Shown here piece after piece: positions 45,561-54,113 of a stretch of 64,000 nt of DNA. The DNA is taken from the NCBI RefSeq assembly GCF_014172405.1, contig NZ_WNXC01000002.1, forward strand, positions 472,066 to 536,065, given 5' to 3'. The DNA is from Pedobacter gandavensis. Lineage in GTDB: Bacteria; Bacteroidota; Bacteroidia; Sphingobacteriales; Sphingobacteriaceae. The translations under genes were made by a program, and so were the position numbers. The notes beneath the pieces were generated by a model. That model made no database searches and was not told the DNA's origin. It saw only the letters and a program-made list of their open reading frames with translations. Numbering within the stretch: position 1 is the stretch's first letter; the number at the start of each line of letters is the position of its first letter.

Positions 45561-47189
45561 TCATTTTCTTTTAAAAAGAAGGGGAATAAAAATACAGAAG
45601 GCAAGGATCAAACTGAGTAGTAATCCGGCGACAGCCATTACTGGGACGCCATGGAATTTTGGCGGCCGATCTGCAGAAATCAGAATTGCTGAGCCGATCA
45701 ATAAGCCCGACAAGAGTAGCGCCATCACCAATCTATTCATCAGGCTAACCATCATTTTTCTGGTAGTATCCAATTGTGGCACTTCCTGAATCACCTTTAA
45801 CTCGCCATTATTTAGTTTGCTCAAAACCGACTGAAATTCTTCCGGCATGGTTTTCAATGCTTCCGTAAGCGTTCTCAGCAGGTTTAACGCATTCTTTTTC
45901 ATTTCATCCGGACTGAGTTTCCGCAACGCAATCTTTAAAATGTAGGGCCTTAAGCTTTCTACAATATTCAAATCAGGAACCAGCGCTCTTCCGATCCCTT
46001 CAATGAGTACAATTCCACGAACCAAAAGGTAAAGATGATCGGGCATCAAGATTTCATTTTGATTCAAAATAGCGGAGAACTTCGTAAGTACCTCTTTGAT
46101 ATCCATTTCTTGAAGCGATGCGCCTTCCAGTAAATTAAAGAAACCATGGATGTCACGTTCCAGTCGATTTTCATCACTTACATTAAAACGGATAGCCATT
46201 CTTTTCAAGGTCATGATCAATCTTCTTGCATCCTGAGCCATAAAATGAGAAATGAAATCTTCTAACATCTCTTTTTCAATCGGCATCATACTGCCCATAG
46301 AACCGAAGTCGATAAAGGCAATTTGTCCACTTTGTAAGACGATCAGATTTCCTGGATGTGGGTCGGCATGAAAAAAACCATGCTCGAGTACCTGAATCAG
46401 GTATAAATCTAACCCATTCTCTGCAATCTGATCGGGTTTCAATTCCATCTTAATCAAAGCCCGTTTATCGGTAATTTTCGCCCCTTCTATAAACTCCATG
46501 CAAAGGATATTATCATTAGAAAGTTCGGGGAATACCTTAGCAAGGTAAATAGAGCGATGTCCTTTAAAGTTCCGGGAGAAGCGCTCAATGTTATCCAGTT
46601 CATTCACAAAAGAAAGCTCATGAAATATAGATTTTTCAAATGCTTCGAGCACTTCCACCAAATTAATCCTGCGAAATACCTCGCTATAACTGATGAGTAC
46701 TTTAGCAATGTCTTTCATGATCAACATATCAGAGGTCACGATTTCGCGAATTCCTGGCCGTTTAATTTTTAGAATAACATCCGCTCCGGTAATCAGCGTA
46801 GCTTTATAAACCTGGGAAATGGAAGCCGAGGCAAAAGGTATTTCGTCAATATGTGAGAAATAAGCTTCCGTGTCTATGTTCAAATCTTTGCACAGCAGTT
46901 CTTTTACTTCAATAGGCTTTGCCTCCACATTGTCCTGTAGCTTTTGCAATTCGACAATCATTTCTTTTGGCAACAAGTCTTCTCTGATACTAAAAGCCTG
47001 TCCGAATTTCACATACGTGGGACCAAGCTCCTCCAAAGTCATACGAATTCGCTCATAAACCGTTAAGGAGGTGTATTCATTGTTATGCTCGTGATTGGTA
47101 TAGTTCAACAACTCCCCAAATCCATATTTCGCCAGGATCTTGACCAGAGAAACGGTTCTTTTGAGTTTTTTCTTCTGATTTACCATCAT
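45561..47189 (-). CDS. AarF/ABC1/UbiB family atypical kinase
   Basis: The 542-aa protein shows the UbiB kinase-like motifs: the KxGQ motif in YVKFGQAFSIR (K61), ASISQVYKA (about 125), HADPHPGNL (about 275) and IDFGS, with a C-terminal pair of membrane helices (about 485-540). UbiB proteins regulate isoprenoid lipid (quinone) synthesis and have ATPase activity. The target here is probably menaquinone biosynthesis, as the only common quinone in this phylum, but that is inference. It is flanked by spacers on both sides. Confidence 0.92.
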   Translation of the reverse strand: MMVNQKKKLKRTVSLVKILAKYGFGELLNYTNHEHNNEYTSLTVYERIRMTLEELGPTYVKFGQAFSIREDLLPKEMIVELQKLQDNVEAKPIEVKELLCKDLNIDTEAYFSHIDEIPFASASISQVYKATLITGADVILKIKRPGIREIVTSDMLIMKDIAKVLISYSEVFRRINLVEVLEAFEKSIFHELSFVNELDNIERFSRNFKGHRSIYLAKVFPELSNDNILCMEFIEGAKITDKRALIKMELKPDQIAENGLDLYLIQVLEHGFFHADPHPGNLIVLQSGQIAFIDFGSMGSMMPIEKEMLEDFISHFMAQDARRLIMTLKRMAIRFNVSDENRLERDIHGFFNLLEGASLQEMDIKEVLTKFSAILNQNEILMPDHLYLLVRGIVLIEGIGRALVPDLNIVESLRPYILKIALRKLSPDEMKKNALNLLRTLTEALKTMPEEFQSVLSKLNNGELKVIQEVPQLDTTRKMMVSLMNRLVMALLLSGLLIGSAILISADRPPKFHGVPVMAVAGLLLSLILAFCIFIPLLFKRK

Positions 47190-47611
47190 AGAATCTTACA
47201 TTTTTCGTTTAACAACAATCAAATATCTGGCCAGTATTAAAATAGTACCTGCAATTTCTTTGTGGAGCAGAAATGAGGATTTGTATTGAAGTACATAGGA
47301 AGTACCCGGGTTGTAGTCGGGAAGAGTGGCGCCTTCGGAAGGGGTATGGGAAGGGTATAGATCCACTTGCCGTACAGTTTCCGTAGGTAATTACTATCCT
47401 GACACTACGCCAACTCTAAGTCAACTCTAACTAACACCAAAGGTCTCCCCGACTGGTGTCGGTCCTATTTTAAGCCAATAGCCTGAAATCACCCACAAAT
47501 CAGTTAAAAACCGGAAGATTAATCACCTAAACATTTTTCCTTATAAGAAAAGAGAAGGAGGCGATCGGATTTGATTTTAAGCCGTTATCTTTGACAAAAA
47601 ATTCATAAGCT
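47190..47611. other. Long intergenic spacer with locally different composition
   Basis: No gene is seen in these 420 bases. The segment from about 47310 to 47440 is richer in G and C than its surroundings and shows small repeats: GGGAAG-type runs (CGGGAAGAG, ATGGGAAGGGTAT) and two copies of CAACTCTAA 2 nt apart. No hairpin with a T tract or tRNA cloverleaf is evident. Its origin is unclear. A promoter-like element near the end serves the DUF2625 gene. Confidence 0.4.
47586..47593 (+). promoter_or_regulatory. -7 promoter element of the DUF2625 gene
   Basis: TATCTTTG matches TAnnTTTG and ends 18 nt before the ATG at 47612. A TTTG at 47570-47573 is too close to be the canonical -33 partner. Confidence 0.45.
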
Positions 47612-48379
47612 ATGAAAAGCATTCTAAAAACCGTCTTCATTATCGGTCTGACCCTTTTTTCTGTAACCGTTTTCGCACAAAATAAAATGCAAAGTCTGGA
47701 TGAATTAACCAATACCACTGATCCGGCATGGCCTTTAGTTCAAAAATGGTTAGATTCTGCAGAGAACAAAGTTCAGGTATTAGCATGTGATACTGCGCTG
47801 GCTAAAACGGCCTTGTACAATGCACAAGTATCGACTTTTGCAACTTTAGGAGCGGTCATCTACCATACCGGTGGAATCATGATCGACAATGGCTGGTTAA
47901 GGATTTTAGGTTCCGGAAGTGCTAGACTGAGTCGTTCCGTTCCGGAATGGAACAAAGGGAAAAGCATCAAAGAATTTGGTGACCAACCTGATTTCACGCT
48001 GGTTGCCGATGATGCTATTGGTGGTTTCTTTGCCATCAATTATGGTGCATTTGGAGCTGATCTAAAAATGGTGTACTACCTGGCACCAAACAGCCTAAAA
48101 TGGGAATCTCTTGGTTTAGGCTATACTCAATTCCTTCGTTTCTGCCTTAACGGAGATCTTTCTGATTTTTACAAAGGATTAAGGTGGTCTACCTGGGATC
48201 AGTTTATTGCCAATCTGGATGGCAATAAATCTTACAGTTTCAGGCCATACTTATGGACAGAAACGGGGATGGATATTAACAAAGTTTCCCGGAAACTGGT
48301 ATCTACGGACGAGCTTTATAAATTTAACCTCAGTAAACAGCAGGAAATTAACCCAAAAGGGGTAATTGAAAAACATTAA
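47612..48379 (+). CDS. DUF2625 family secreted protein
   Basis: A signal peptide (residues 1-23, ending TVFAQNK) precedes a DUF2625 domain, recognised by LDELTNTTDPAWPLVQKWLDSA near residue 27, AVIYHTGGIMIDNGWLRILGSG in the middle and the late aromatic pattern. The function of DUF2625 is unknown. Other members are usually cytoplasmic and of similar length, so the added signal peptide is notable. It precedes the amidohydrolase by 63 nt, with its own promoter-like element. Confidence 0.8.
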   Translation: MKSILKTVFIIGLTLFSVTVFAQNKMQSLDELTNTTDPAWPLVQKWLDSAENKVQVLACDTALAKTALYNAQVSTFATLGAVIYHTGGIMIDNGWLRILGSGSARLSRSVPEWNKGKSIKEFGDQPDFTLVADDAIGGFFAINYGAFGADLKMVYYLAPNSLKWESLGLGYTQFLRFCLNGDLSDFYKGLRWSTWDQFIANLDGNKSYSFRPYLWTETGMDINKVSRKLVSTDELYKFNLSKQQEINPKGVIEKH

Positions 48380-48442
48380 AACAATTGATCTTCATAAAAT
48401 GTATAGCTATTAAGCAACACCTGTGTTAAATAAATATACATT

Positions 48443-50179
48443 ATGAAGAAAAGATACTATTTCCAACTGCTCGTTTCCGCGCTGTTGTTGAGCTGTCAAA
48501 GTAAAACGACGGGCGACAAGGGCGATGCCATCTACTTTGGTGGCCCCATTCTAACGATGGAGGATGCGGAACCCACTGCAGAGGCCATTGTTGTTAAGGA
48601 TGGTAAAATCCTGTTTACCGGAAAAAAGGCAGCGGCTGACAAATACGTAGGTGATAAAACCGAGCTTCACGATTTACAAGGAAAGACATTAATGCCGGGT
48701 TTTATTGATGCACATGGTCACCTCACTTCCAGAGCAGGTATGGAACAGGCAATCGACCTTGGTGCTGCGCCATATGGAACAGTAAATTCCATTCCAGATA
48801 TGATAGCGACCATCAAAAAATACATTTCGGATCATCCGATGCCAGCAGATATGCCTTTATTGGGAAATGGTTATGACGACGCTTTGATGGTGGAGCATAC
48901 CAATCCAACGTTGGCGGAAATGGATGCAATTTCAGATACACACCCTATTTTAGCCTTACATGCATCAGGCCATGTGAGCGTAGTCAATACAGCAATGCTT
49001 AAATTCCTGGACATTCCTGAAACTGTTAAAGATCCTCCTGGCGGACATTATGGCCGCGATCCAAAAACGGGAAAACTAAATGGAAAATTAGAGGAGAATG
49101 CCAACTTCATGGCTTTAAATAAATTGATGACGAAAATGCCGGTACCAAAAGTAAAACCGGGAGAAGAATCTCAAGCTATGCAAAACCTAATGAAAGCGCA
49201 AGAAGAGTGGCTGAAATACGGCCAAACTACAATTTGCGATGGCAGATCGATGGGCCCAAGTATTCCGCTTTTAAAAGAAGCCGCAGCTAAAAAGCTACTC
49301 GTTGCCGATGTGGTGTATTTCCCGGATTATGATATGTATAAAGACAAGATCGATGATTTTAAACCGGAATATATGAAGTATACCGATCGTTTAAAATTAG
49401 GTGGTTTTAAATTTTCTTTGGACGGTTCTCCACAGGGAAAAACAGCCTGGCTAACCACTCCTTACTTTGTACCTCCAGTTGGCGCCAGTAAAGACTACAA
49501 AGGATTTCCCGCATTTACTGACCAGTTTGTATACGATGGACTGAAAAAAGTATTTCAACATGGCTTTACTGCCCAACTGCATGTAAATGGTGATGCCGCA
49601 ATTGACCAAGCTCTTGGTGCTTTTAAAAAATTAAAAGAAGAAGGAGTTTACAAACCTGAAATGCGGGCCACATTAATCCATGTTCAAAATAGCAGACCGG
49701 ATCACATCCAGAAGATTAAAGATACCGGTGTATTGCCTTCGTATTTCTCTACCCATGTTTACATTTGGGGAGATTGGCATTATACCAGCGTTTTTGGCCC
49801 GGAAAGAAGCCAGTTCTTAAGTCCGGCTAATTCTGCCAGAAAAGCTGGAATCAGCTTTACCATACACCATGATTCTCCGGTTACCCCTCCAGATTTGCTG
49901 ACTGCTGTCTATGCTGCTGTAAACAGGAAAACACAATCAGGAAGGATCTTAGGGCCAGATGAGAAAATCACGCCAATGGAGGCCTTAAAGGCCATCACAA
50001 TCAACGCCGCCTATCAATATCAGGAAGAAGACCGTAAAGGATCATTAAAAGTAGGTAAACTTGCAGATTTAGTGATTCTTGATCAGAATCCTACCACTAT
50101 AGATCCATTGAAAATCAAGGACATTAAGGTAAATGAAACAATTAAAGAAGGTAAATCAGTTTACAAACAAAAAATATAA
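48443..50179 (+). CDS. Amidohydrolase family protein (YtcJ-like), lipoprotein
   Basis: A lipoprotein signal peptide (LLVSALLLSCQ, Cys 18) precedes a TIM-barrel amidohydrolase with the metal ligands in GFIDAHGHLTS (about residue 84) and conserved C-terminal HHDSPVTPP. The N-terminal strand AIVVKDGKILFTGK and the C-terminal sandwich ADLVILDQNP are typical of the Amidohydro_3 family. Members hydrolyse amide or ester bonds of small molecules; the substrate is not known. It is located in the periplasm if the signal is used. Confidence 0.92.
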   Translation: MKKRYYFQLLVSALLLSCQSKTTGDKGDAIYFGGPILTMEDAEPTAEAIVVKDGKILFTGKKAAADKYVGDKTELHDLQGKTLMPGFIDAHGHLTSRAGMEQAIDLGAAPYGTVNSIPDMIATIKKYISDHPMPADMPLLGNGYDDALMVEHTNPTLAEMDAISDTHPILALHASGHVSVVNTAMLKFLDIPETVKDPPGGHYGRDPKTGKLNGKLEENANFMALNKLMTKMPVPKVKPGEESQAMQNLMKAQEEWLKYGQTTICDGRSMGPSIPLLKEAAAKKLLVADVVYFPDYDMYKDKIDDFKPEYMKYTDRLKLGGFKFSLDGSPQGKTAWLTTPYFVPPVGASKDYKGFPAFTDQFVYDGLKKVFQHGFTAQLHVNGDAAIDQALGAFKKLKEEGVYKPEMRATLIHVQNSRPDHIQKIKDTGVLPSYFSTHVYIWGDWHYTSVFGPERSQFLSPANSARKAGISFTIHHDSPVTPPDLLTAVYAAVNRKTQSGRILGPDEKITPMEALKAITINAAYQYQEEDRKGSLKVGKLADLVILDQNPTTIDPLKIKDIKVNETIKEGKSVYKQKI

Positions 50180-50193
50180 AATTCCTTATTTAC

Positions 50194-50228
50194 AAAACAG
50201 GGCCTTCTTTAAAAGAAGGCCCTGTTTT
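50194..50228. terminator. Strong bidirectional terminator
   Basis: AAAACAGGGCCTTCTTT and AAAGAAGGCCCTGTTTT form a 17-bp stem with a tiny loop, followed by GTTTTAAC. It separates the amidohydrolase from the convergent VOC gene. Confidence 0.9.
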
Positions 50229-50267
50229 GTTTTAACTGTTTTTTTGTTTTAACTGGAGTTTCCTATT

Positions 50268-50678
50268 TTATTTCATAGAATGGAAACCAATCGCATTGCC
50301 CTCGCTATCCATGCAAACACCACAAAAGCCATATTCTCCAATCGACATTTTATCATTTAGCACTTTGCCACCAGCGGATACTACCCTGGAAATTTCTGTT
50401 GCACAATCTTCGCAACTAAAATAAACCAACGTACCACCAAAACCAGGTTTAAACATCGCTGATTTTACCAAGGCTCCACTGGTTCCCGGAGCAGCCATAT
50501 CACCCGGAAAGGATACCATTTCATAAGAATCTTCGCAGTCTTTTTCTATATCCATGCCCGCTGGCACAGGTAAAGCCTCCATTTTTACTGCCAATACCGT
50601 TTCGTAGAATTTTTGAGCCCTTGCCATATCTTCTACATAAATTTCTGTCCATCCGAATGGATTTCTTGATGCTGCCAT
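50268..50678 (-). CDS. VOC (glyoxalase/bleomycin-resistance fold) family protein
   Basis: The 136-aa protein has the paired beta-alpha-beta-beta-beta modules of the VOC superfamily (FGWTEIYVEDMARAQKFYETVL at the start and FCGVCMDSEGNAIGFHSMK at the end). Metal ligands are only partly visible, as in many stand-alone members. The family includes dioxygenases and small-molecule binding proteins; no role can be assigned. It is divergent from the Crp-type regulator at 50928. Confidence 0.9.
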   Translation of the reverse strand: MAASRNPFGWTEIYVEDMARAQKFYETVLAVKMEALPVPAGMDIEKDCEDSYEMVSFPGDMAAPGTSGALVKSAMFKPGFGGTLVYFSCEDCATEISRVVSAGGKVLNDKMSIGEYGFCGVCMDSEGNAIGFHSMK

Positions 50679-50927
50679 TGCCTTAGTTTTAAATTATGAA
50701 AACATTTTCAACTACAACAAGTTCCGCAAATTAACTCAGATATCCGAGGGCAAAACAAGACAAAAGAAAGGGGCATTTGAGTCCTTTAAAAAAGATCCAA
50801 ACGCCTCAACCTACCTATGCACAAGAGACCAATTTAACACAATATGTTATTATCCAATAAATCATCCTGCGAACATTTATTATGGTAATATTGTTATTTA
50901 AAAACATAGCATAAAAACAAACCGACA

Positions 50928-51497
50928 TTGACAGAGCTTGAGAACTACCTTCATCATTATTTCAGCATTGGGCTGCACGACTGTAAAAAACTAGCTTCGT
51001 TATTTCAGGAAGAAAAGCTAGCCAAAGGGGATTTTTTTCTAAAAAGTCAACAGCAAAGTAATAAGTTAAGCTTTATAGAACATGGACTATTAAGGTTATT
51101 TGTGGTCTTACCAGATAAAGAAGTGACACAATGGATCGCGAATAGCGGGACTTTCGTCACAGATCTTTCAGGATTTCTCTTTCGCAATCCAGCACGATGG
51201 AACATACAGGCGCTTACTGAAGTTACTTTATATACAATTAGTCATGAGCAATATCTGAAGGTCGGGGACTTGATCCCTAAATGGAATGAATTTGAGAAAC
51301 TATTTATTGGTAAGTGCTTTGTTACTATTGAAAACAGAGTATTTAACCAGATTTCCTTGTCGGCAGAGGAACGCTATCAGTTGCTGTTTGAGCAGCAACG
51401 CGAATTATTTCATCAGGTCCCTTTACAATACCTGGCTTCCATGCTGGGCATGACGCCAGAAACCCTGAGCCGCATCAGAAGTAAAAAAACTTCTTGA
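50928..51497 (+). CDS. Crp/Fnr family transcriptional regulator
   Basis: The cyclic-nucleotide-binding jelly roll spans about residues 15-115 (KLASLFQEEKLAKGDFFLKS and LSFIEHGLLRLFV), followed by a long helix and a C-terminal winged helix (LQYLASMLGMTPETLSRIRSKKTS). The first codon is TTG: the frame has no ATG near the start, and the N-terminus aligns with the family from this residue. It lacks the iron-sulfur cysteines of Fnr. Such small Crp-like regulators of Bacteroidota usually act on local genes, possibly the divergent VOC gene. Confidence 0.9.
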   Translation: MTELENYLHHYFSIGLHDCKKLASLFQEEKLAKGDFFLKSQQQSNKLSFIEHGLLRLFVVLPDKEVTQWIANSGTFVTDLSGFLFRNPARWNIQALTEVTLYTISHEQYLKVGDLIPKWNEFEKLFIGKCFVTIENRVFNQISLSAEERYQLLFEQQRELFHQVPLQYLASMLGMTPETLSRIRSKKTS

Positions 51498-51564
51498 CTT
51501 TTGTCAACGCGGATTACTGTTTTCCTCCCCTATTTTTGACCTGATAAATTTAAAAGATCAGGTA

Positions 51565-51927
51565 ATGAATAAAAAAATGAGCCTCAGTATTCAAATGGAA
51601 GAAGCAGCAATAACTGTGTTCTCCATATATTTCCTTTCACAATATTCCCTTGGACTTTCTTTATGGGTTTGGATTTTGCTGTTTTTTAGTCCAGATATTT
51701 CTATGCTAGGTTACCTCTTCAACACAAAAAGAGGCGCTGTTATTTATAACTTGTTTCACCATAGAGGTATTGCACTAATTTTAATTGGAATAGGATTTTT
51801 CAGCCAGCAGGAAATCTGGACATCAATTGGCATTCTGCTATTTGCTCATGCTTCATTTGACAGAATGCTGGGATTTGGATTAAAATATAATAACGCGTTT
51901 AAACACACACATCTGGGGACGATGTGA
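51565..51927 (+). CDS. DUF4260 family membrane protein
   Basis: The 120-aa protein has four membrane helices and the DUF4260 signature: FFSPDISMLGYLFNTKRGAVIYNLFHHR in the middle and FAHASFDRMLGFGLKY, THLG at the end. Function unknown. It starts 67 nt after the Crp-type gene and may be its target. The convergent RRM gene follows after a hairpin. Confidence 0.9.
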   Translation: MNKKMSLSIQMEEAAITVFSIYFLSQYSLGLSLWVWILLFFSPDISMLGYLFNTKRGAVIYNLFHHRGIALILIGIGFFSQQEIWTSIGILLFAHASFDRMLGFGLKYNNAFKHTHLGTM

Positions 51928-51964
51928 TCGCAACATCAAGAATTATCAGAAAAGCGCAAAACAT

Positions 51965-51995
51965 AATGCCCTTTCAGATTACCTGAAAGAGCATT
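51965..51995. terminator. Terminator-like hairpin between convergent genes
   Basis: AATGC-C-CTTTCAG pairs with CTGAAAG-A-GCATT around a 5-nt loop. No good T tract is present on either strand. Confidence 0.5.
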
Positions 51996-52020
51996 ATTCA
52001 TCGATTGATGCGTATTTCTA

Positions 52021-52401
52021 TTAATTTTCTGCCCTGAATGTATTAGACATTAGTTTTCTTGGACGCTTCATTTTAAAAGGCTCAACACTTGTTGCATTGC
52101 CTTGTAATTCTTGAGAATGGAAACGGTTTTCTCTAACTGTTCTCGGTTTCTCTGCTCTGTCTTCATCCGCTAGTTGAACCCTGATCTTCCTTCCTTTTAT
52201 CACCATCCCATTGATAGCCGCAATAGCTCTGTCAGCATCCGCTTGATCTTCCATCTCGATAAAACCAAAGCCTTTATGTCTTCCGGTGAATTTATCAGTC
52301 AGCAAATGGATACTGTGTATTGTTCCGTGGATGCTGAAAATATCATTCAGTTCAGCTTCCTGTGTATCTAGTGAATACCCCACCACAAATAATTTAATCA
52401 T
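52021..52401 (-). CDS. RNA-binding protein with an RRM domain
   Basis: One RNA recognition motif occupies residues 1-80: RNP2 is LFVVGY and RNP1 is KGFGFIEM, with IRVQLA at the end. A basic, disordered tail of about 45 residues follows (KMKRPRKLMSN). Bacteroidota carry several small RRM proteins that bind RNA and influence mRNA fate; targets here are unknown. It is transcribed alone. Confidence 0.95.
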   Translation of the reverse strand: MIKLFVVGYSLDTQEAELNDIFSIHGTIHSIHLLTDKFTGRHKGFGFIEMEDQADADRAIAAINGMVIKGRKIRVQLADEDRAEKPRTVRENRFHSQELQGNATSVEPFKMKRPRKLMSNTFRAEN

Positions 52402-52479
52402 GCTCTTGTTTAAAGCTGCAAATTTAACGTTTAATCTTTCAATAAAAGAACTTGTCTCCTGCTAATACAAATAGGCCGT

Positions 52480-52752
52480 TTAAGCTTGAATAGCCTGTCC
52501 TAAAGACATTTTTGACGCTCCATGAGTATCAAAAATTTCCAAAATCACGGCACTTATACCTACTTCTGCAAGTTTCCCCACCAATTCCATACCAATATCC
52601 TGACTACATACCACCCGCATCATCTGGTCACAATCCTCCAGATCAACAGACCATTCTGAGATATTAGAAATAGTATCCATCACTTGAGAAACCTGCTGTA
52701 AATCGAGCGGAGTCTGAATAACAGAGGATAGAATAATAATGTTTCCGGGCAT
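52480..52752 (-). CDS. Small ferredoxin-like-fold protein without metal cysteines
   Basis: The 90-aa product (start ATG at 52752) has the beta-alpha-beta-beta-alpha-beta pattern of a heavy-metal-associated domain but no CxxC pair (IQTPLDLQQVSQVMDTISNI, WSVDLEDCD, VGISAVILEIFD). Similar short proteins occur next to TetR regulators in Bacteroidota; the function is unknown. The upstream ATG at 52800 would lie before the -7 element at 52774-52781, so 52752 is preferred. It is divergent from a TetR gene and shares its operator. Confidence 0.75.
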   Translation of the reverse strand: MPGNIIILSSVIQTPLDLQQVSQVMDTISNISEWSVDLEDCDQMMRVVCSQDIGMELVGKLAEVGISAVILEIFDTHGASKMSLGQAIQA

Positions 52753-52773
52753 AAGAACTGTAGTTTGAAATGG

Positions 52774-52781
52774 CAAATGTA
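52774..52781 (-). promoter_or_regulatory. -7 promoter element of the divergent small gene
   Basis: On the minus strand TACATTTG matches TAnnTTTG and lies about 22 nt before the start codon at 52752. No convincing -33 element at canonical spacing is visible. Confidence 0.45.
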
Positions 52782-52800
52782 TAAATTTATTTGCAAACAA

Positions 52801-52814
52801 ACCAATCGTTCGGT
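52801..52814. promoter_or_regulatory. Probable TetR operator between divergent promoters
   Basis: ACCAATCGTTCGGT is a partial palindrome (10 of 14 positions symmetric: ACC-n-A-n-CG-n-T-n-GGT), the usual form of TetR operators. It lies immediately before the -7 element of the TetR gene and between that promoter and the divergent one. A bound repressor could block both promoters. Confidence 0.6.
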
Positions 52815-52821
52815 ATCTTTG
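52814..52821 (+). promoter_or_regulatory. -7 promoter element of the TetR gene
   Basis: TATCTTTG matches TAnnTTTG and overlaps the last base of the operator. It ends 4 nt before the ATG at 52826, so the transcript would be leaderless or nearly so. Confidence 0.5.
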
Positions 52822-52825
52822 AAAG

Positions 52826-53377
52826 ATGGAAAATCCATATAAAAGAAAGAAAGATCCTGAGGCCAGTAAGCAGTTGATTTTGAATACTGCTGCCGAGATT
52901 GGTGCTACTGCAGACTGGCACCAGGTAACTTTTCAGGCCATTGCAGATAAAACTGGATTAAGTAAAGGTGGCATTATCCACCATTTCCGAAATAAAGAGG
53001 AACTGTTGGAAGAATTGGTACGTCAAAGTCTGGTGGAACTGACCGATTGGATTGTTGAAGAGAAAAAGAGTTTGGGTAATGACATTGCGCCCATCGCCTT
53101 TCTACGATTTGTGATCAAAAAAAGCACGGATTTATCCTATAGGAGAACAATGAAAGTCATTTTACAAGCCGCATTGGTTAATGAGCAGTATAAAAAAATG
53201 TGGCACGAATGGTTTACTGAGCATATTGCTGGTGGATCAATAGAAAATATGGATATCAACAGCCAGATTATTATGCTGGTTGCCGATGGCTTTTGGTTTG
53301 CTGACAATCTCAATCTCTATAATATCAGCGAAAGCAACAAAGAACAGATCGTTAATAAATTACTTCAATTAAACTAA
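52826..53377 (+). CDS. TetR family transcriptional repressor
   Basis: The N-terminal helix-turn-helix (about residues 12-58: ASKQLILNTAAEIGATADWHQVTFQAIADKTGLSKGGIIHHFRNKEELL) is a standard TetR DNA-binding domain; the ligand domain covers the rest of the 183 aa. It probably represses itself and the divergent small gene through the operator at 52801-52814. It is followed after 5 nt by a pentapeptide-repeat gene, so both share a transcript. The inducer is unknown. For reading, the helix-turn-helix core is KTGLSKGGIIHHFRNK. Confidence 0.93.
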   Translation: MENPYKRKKDPEASKQLILNTAAEIGATADWHQVTFQAIADKTGLSKGGIIHHFRNKEELLEELVRQSLVELTDWIVEEKKSLGNDIAPIAFLRFVIKKSTDLSYRRTMKVILQAALVNEQYKKMWHEWFTEHIAGGSIENMDINSQIIMLVADGFWFADNLNLYNISESNKEQIVNKLLQLN

Positions 53378-53382
53378 TACCA

Positions 53383-53979
53383 ATGAGCAGTTCCGACGAA
53401 ACTACCGTCCACGAAGACAAGACATTTACCAACATCAACTATGCAGAAAAAAGATTGGAGAACAGGGAATTTATTAACTGTGAATTTGTAAACTGCGACT
53501 TTTCCAAGAGTGATTTAAGTCATAATGATTTTATGGACTGTCATTTTAAACAGTGTAATTTCTCCTTAACTGTAGTAACAGGCACAGGATTTAAAGATGT
53601 TACTTTTACTGGCTGTAAAATTTTGGGAATAGACTTCTCAAAATGCAACAAATTTTTATTCTCTTTTACCTTTGAACAGAGTCATTTGGATTACTCGACC
53701 TTTTATGGTACTAAGCTCAAAAAAACTAAATTTATCGATTGCTCGCTCAAAGAAACTGATTTTGAAGAAGCTGATTTAACATCCGCCACATTCCATAATT
53801 GTGACCTTTCTGGAGCAACATTTGTCCGTTCTATTTTGGAAAAAGCAGATTTTCGTACCGCAAGAAATTTCAGCCTTGATCCATCAGTCAATAAAGTAAA
53901 ACAGGCGAAGTTTTCATCCTTAAATCTTTCCGGACTACTTTATCAATTCAATCTGGATATCGATTACAATGGTCATTAG
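53383..53979 (+). CDS. Pentapeptide-repeat protein, Qnr-like
   Basis: Most of the 198 residues are pentapeptide repeats of the form A(D/N)LXX, for example FINCEFVNCDFSKSDLSHNDF and FHNCDLSGATFVRS, forming a right-handed quadrilateral beta-helix. The C-terminus (ADFRTARNFSLDP, AKFSSLNLSGLLYQF) resembles the end of Qnr/MfpA-like proteins, which mimic DNA and protect gyrase from quinolones. Whether this one does so is not predictable from sequence. It is 5 nt downstream of the TetR gene. Confidence 0.85.
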   Translation: MSSSDETTVHEDKTFTNINYAEKRLENREFINCEFVNCDFSKSDLSHNDFMDCHFKQCNFSLTVVTGTGFKDVTFTGCKILGIDFSKCNKFLFSFTFEQSHLDYSTFYGTKLKKTKFIDCSLKETDFEEADLTSATFHNCDLSGATFVRSILEKADFRTARNFSLDPSVNKVKQAKFSSLNLSGLLYQFNLDIDYNGH

Positions 53980-54113
53980 GGAAGAAGAAAAATTGATTCA
54001 TTAAAGTACATGGCAACCCATCTAAAAACAGATAAACCATTGTAAAATAAACACTTATTAAGTAACTTTAATCTAAAATCCTGGTATTAAAAGATAAACA
54101 ATAATTTTCTTTC

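Noticed and set aside
47190..47611. tRNA or rRNA fragment in the G-rich spacer
   Set aside because: No cloverleaf, no CCA end and no recognisable rRNA segment are present.
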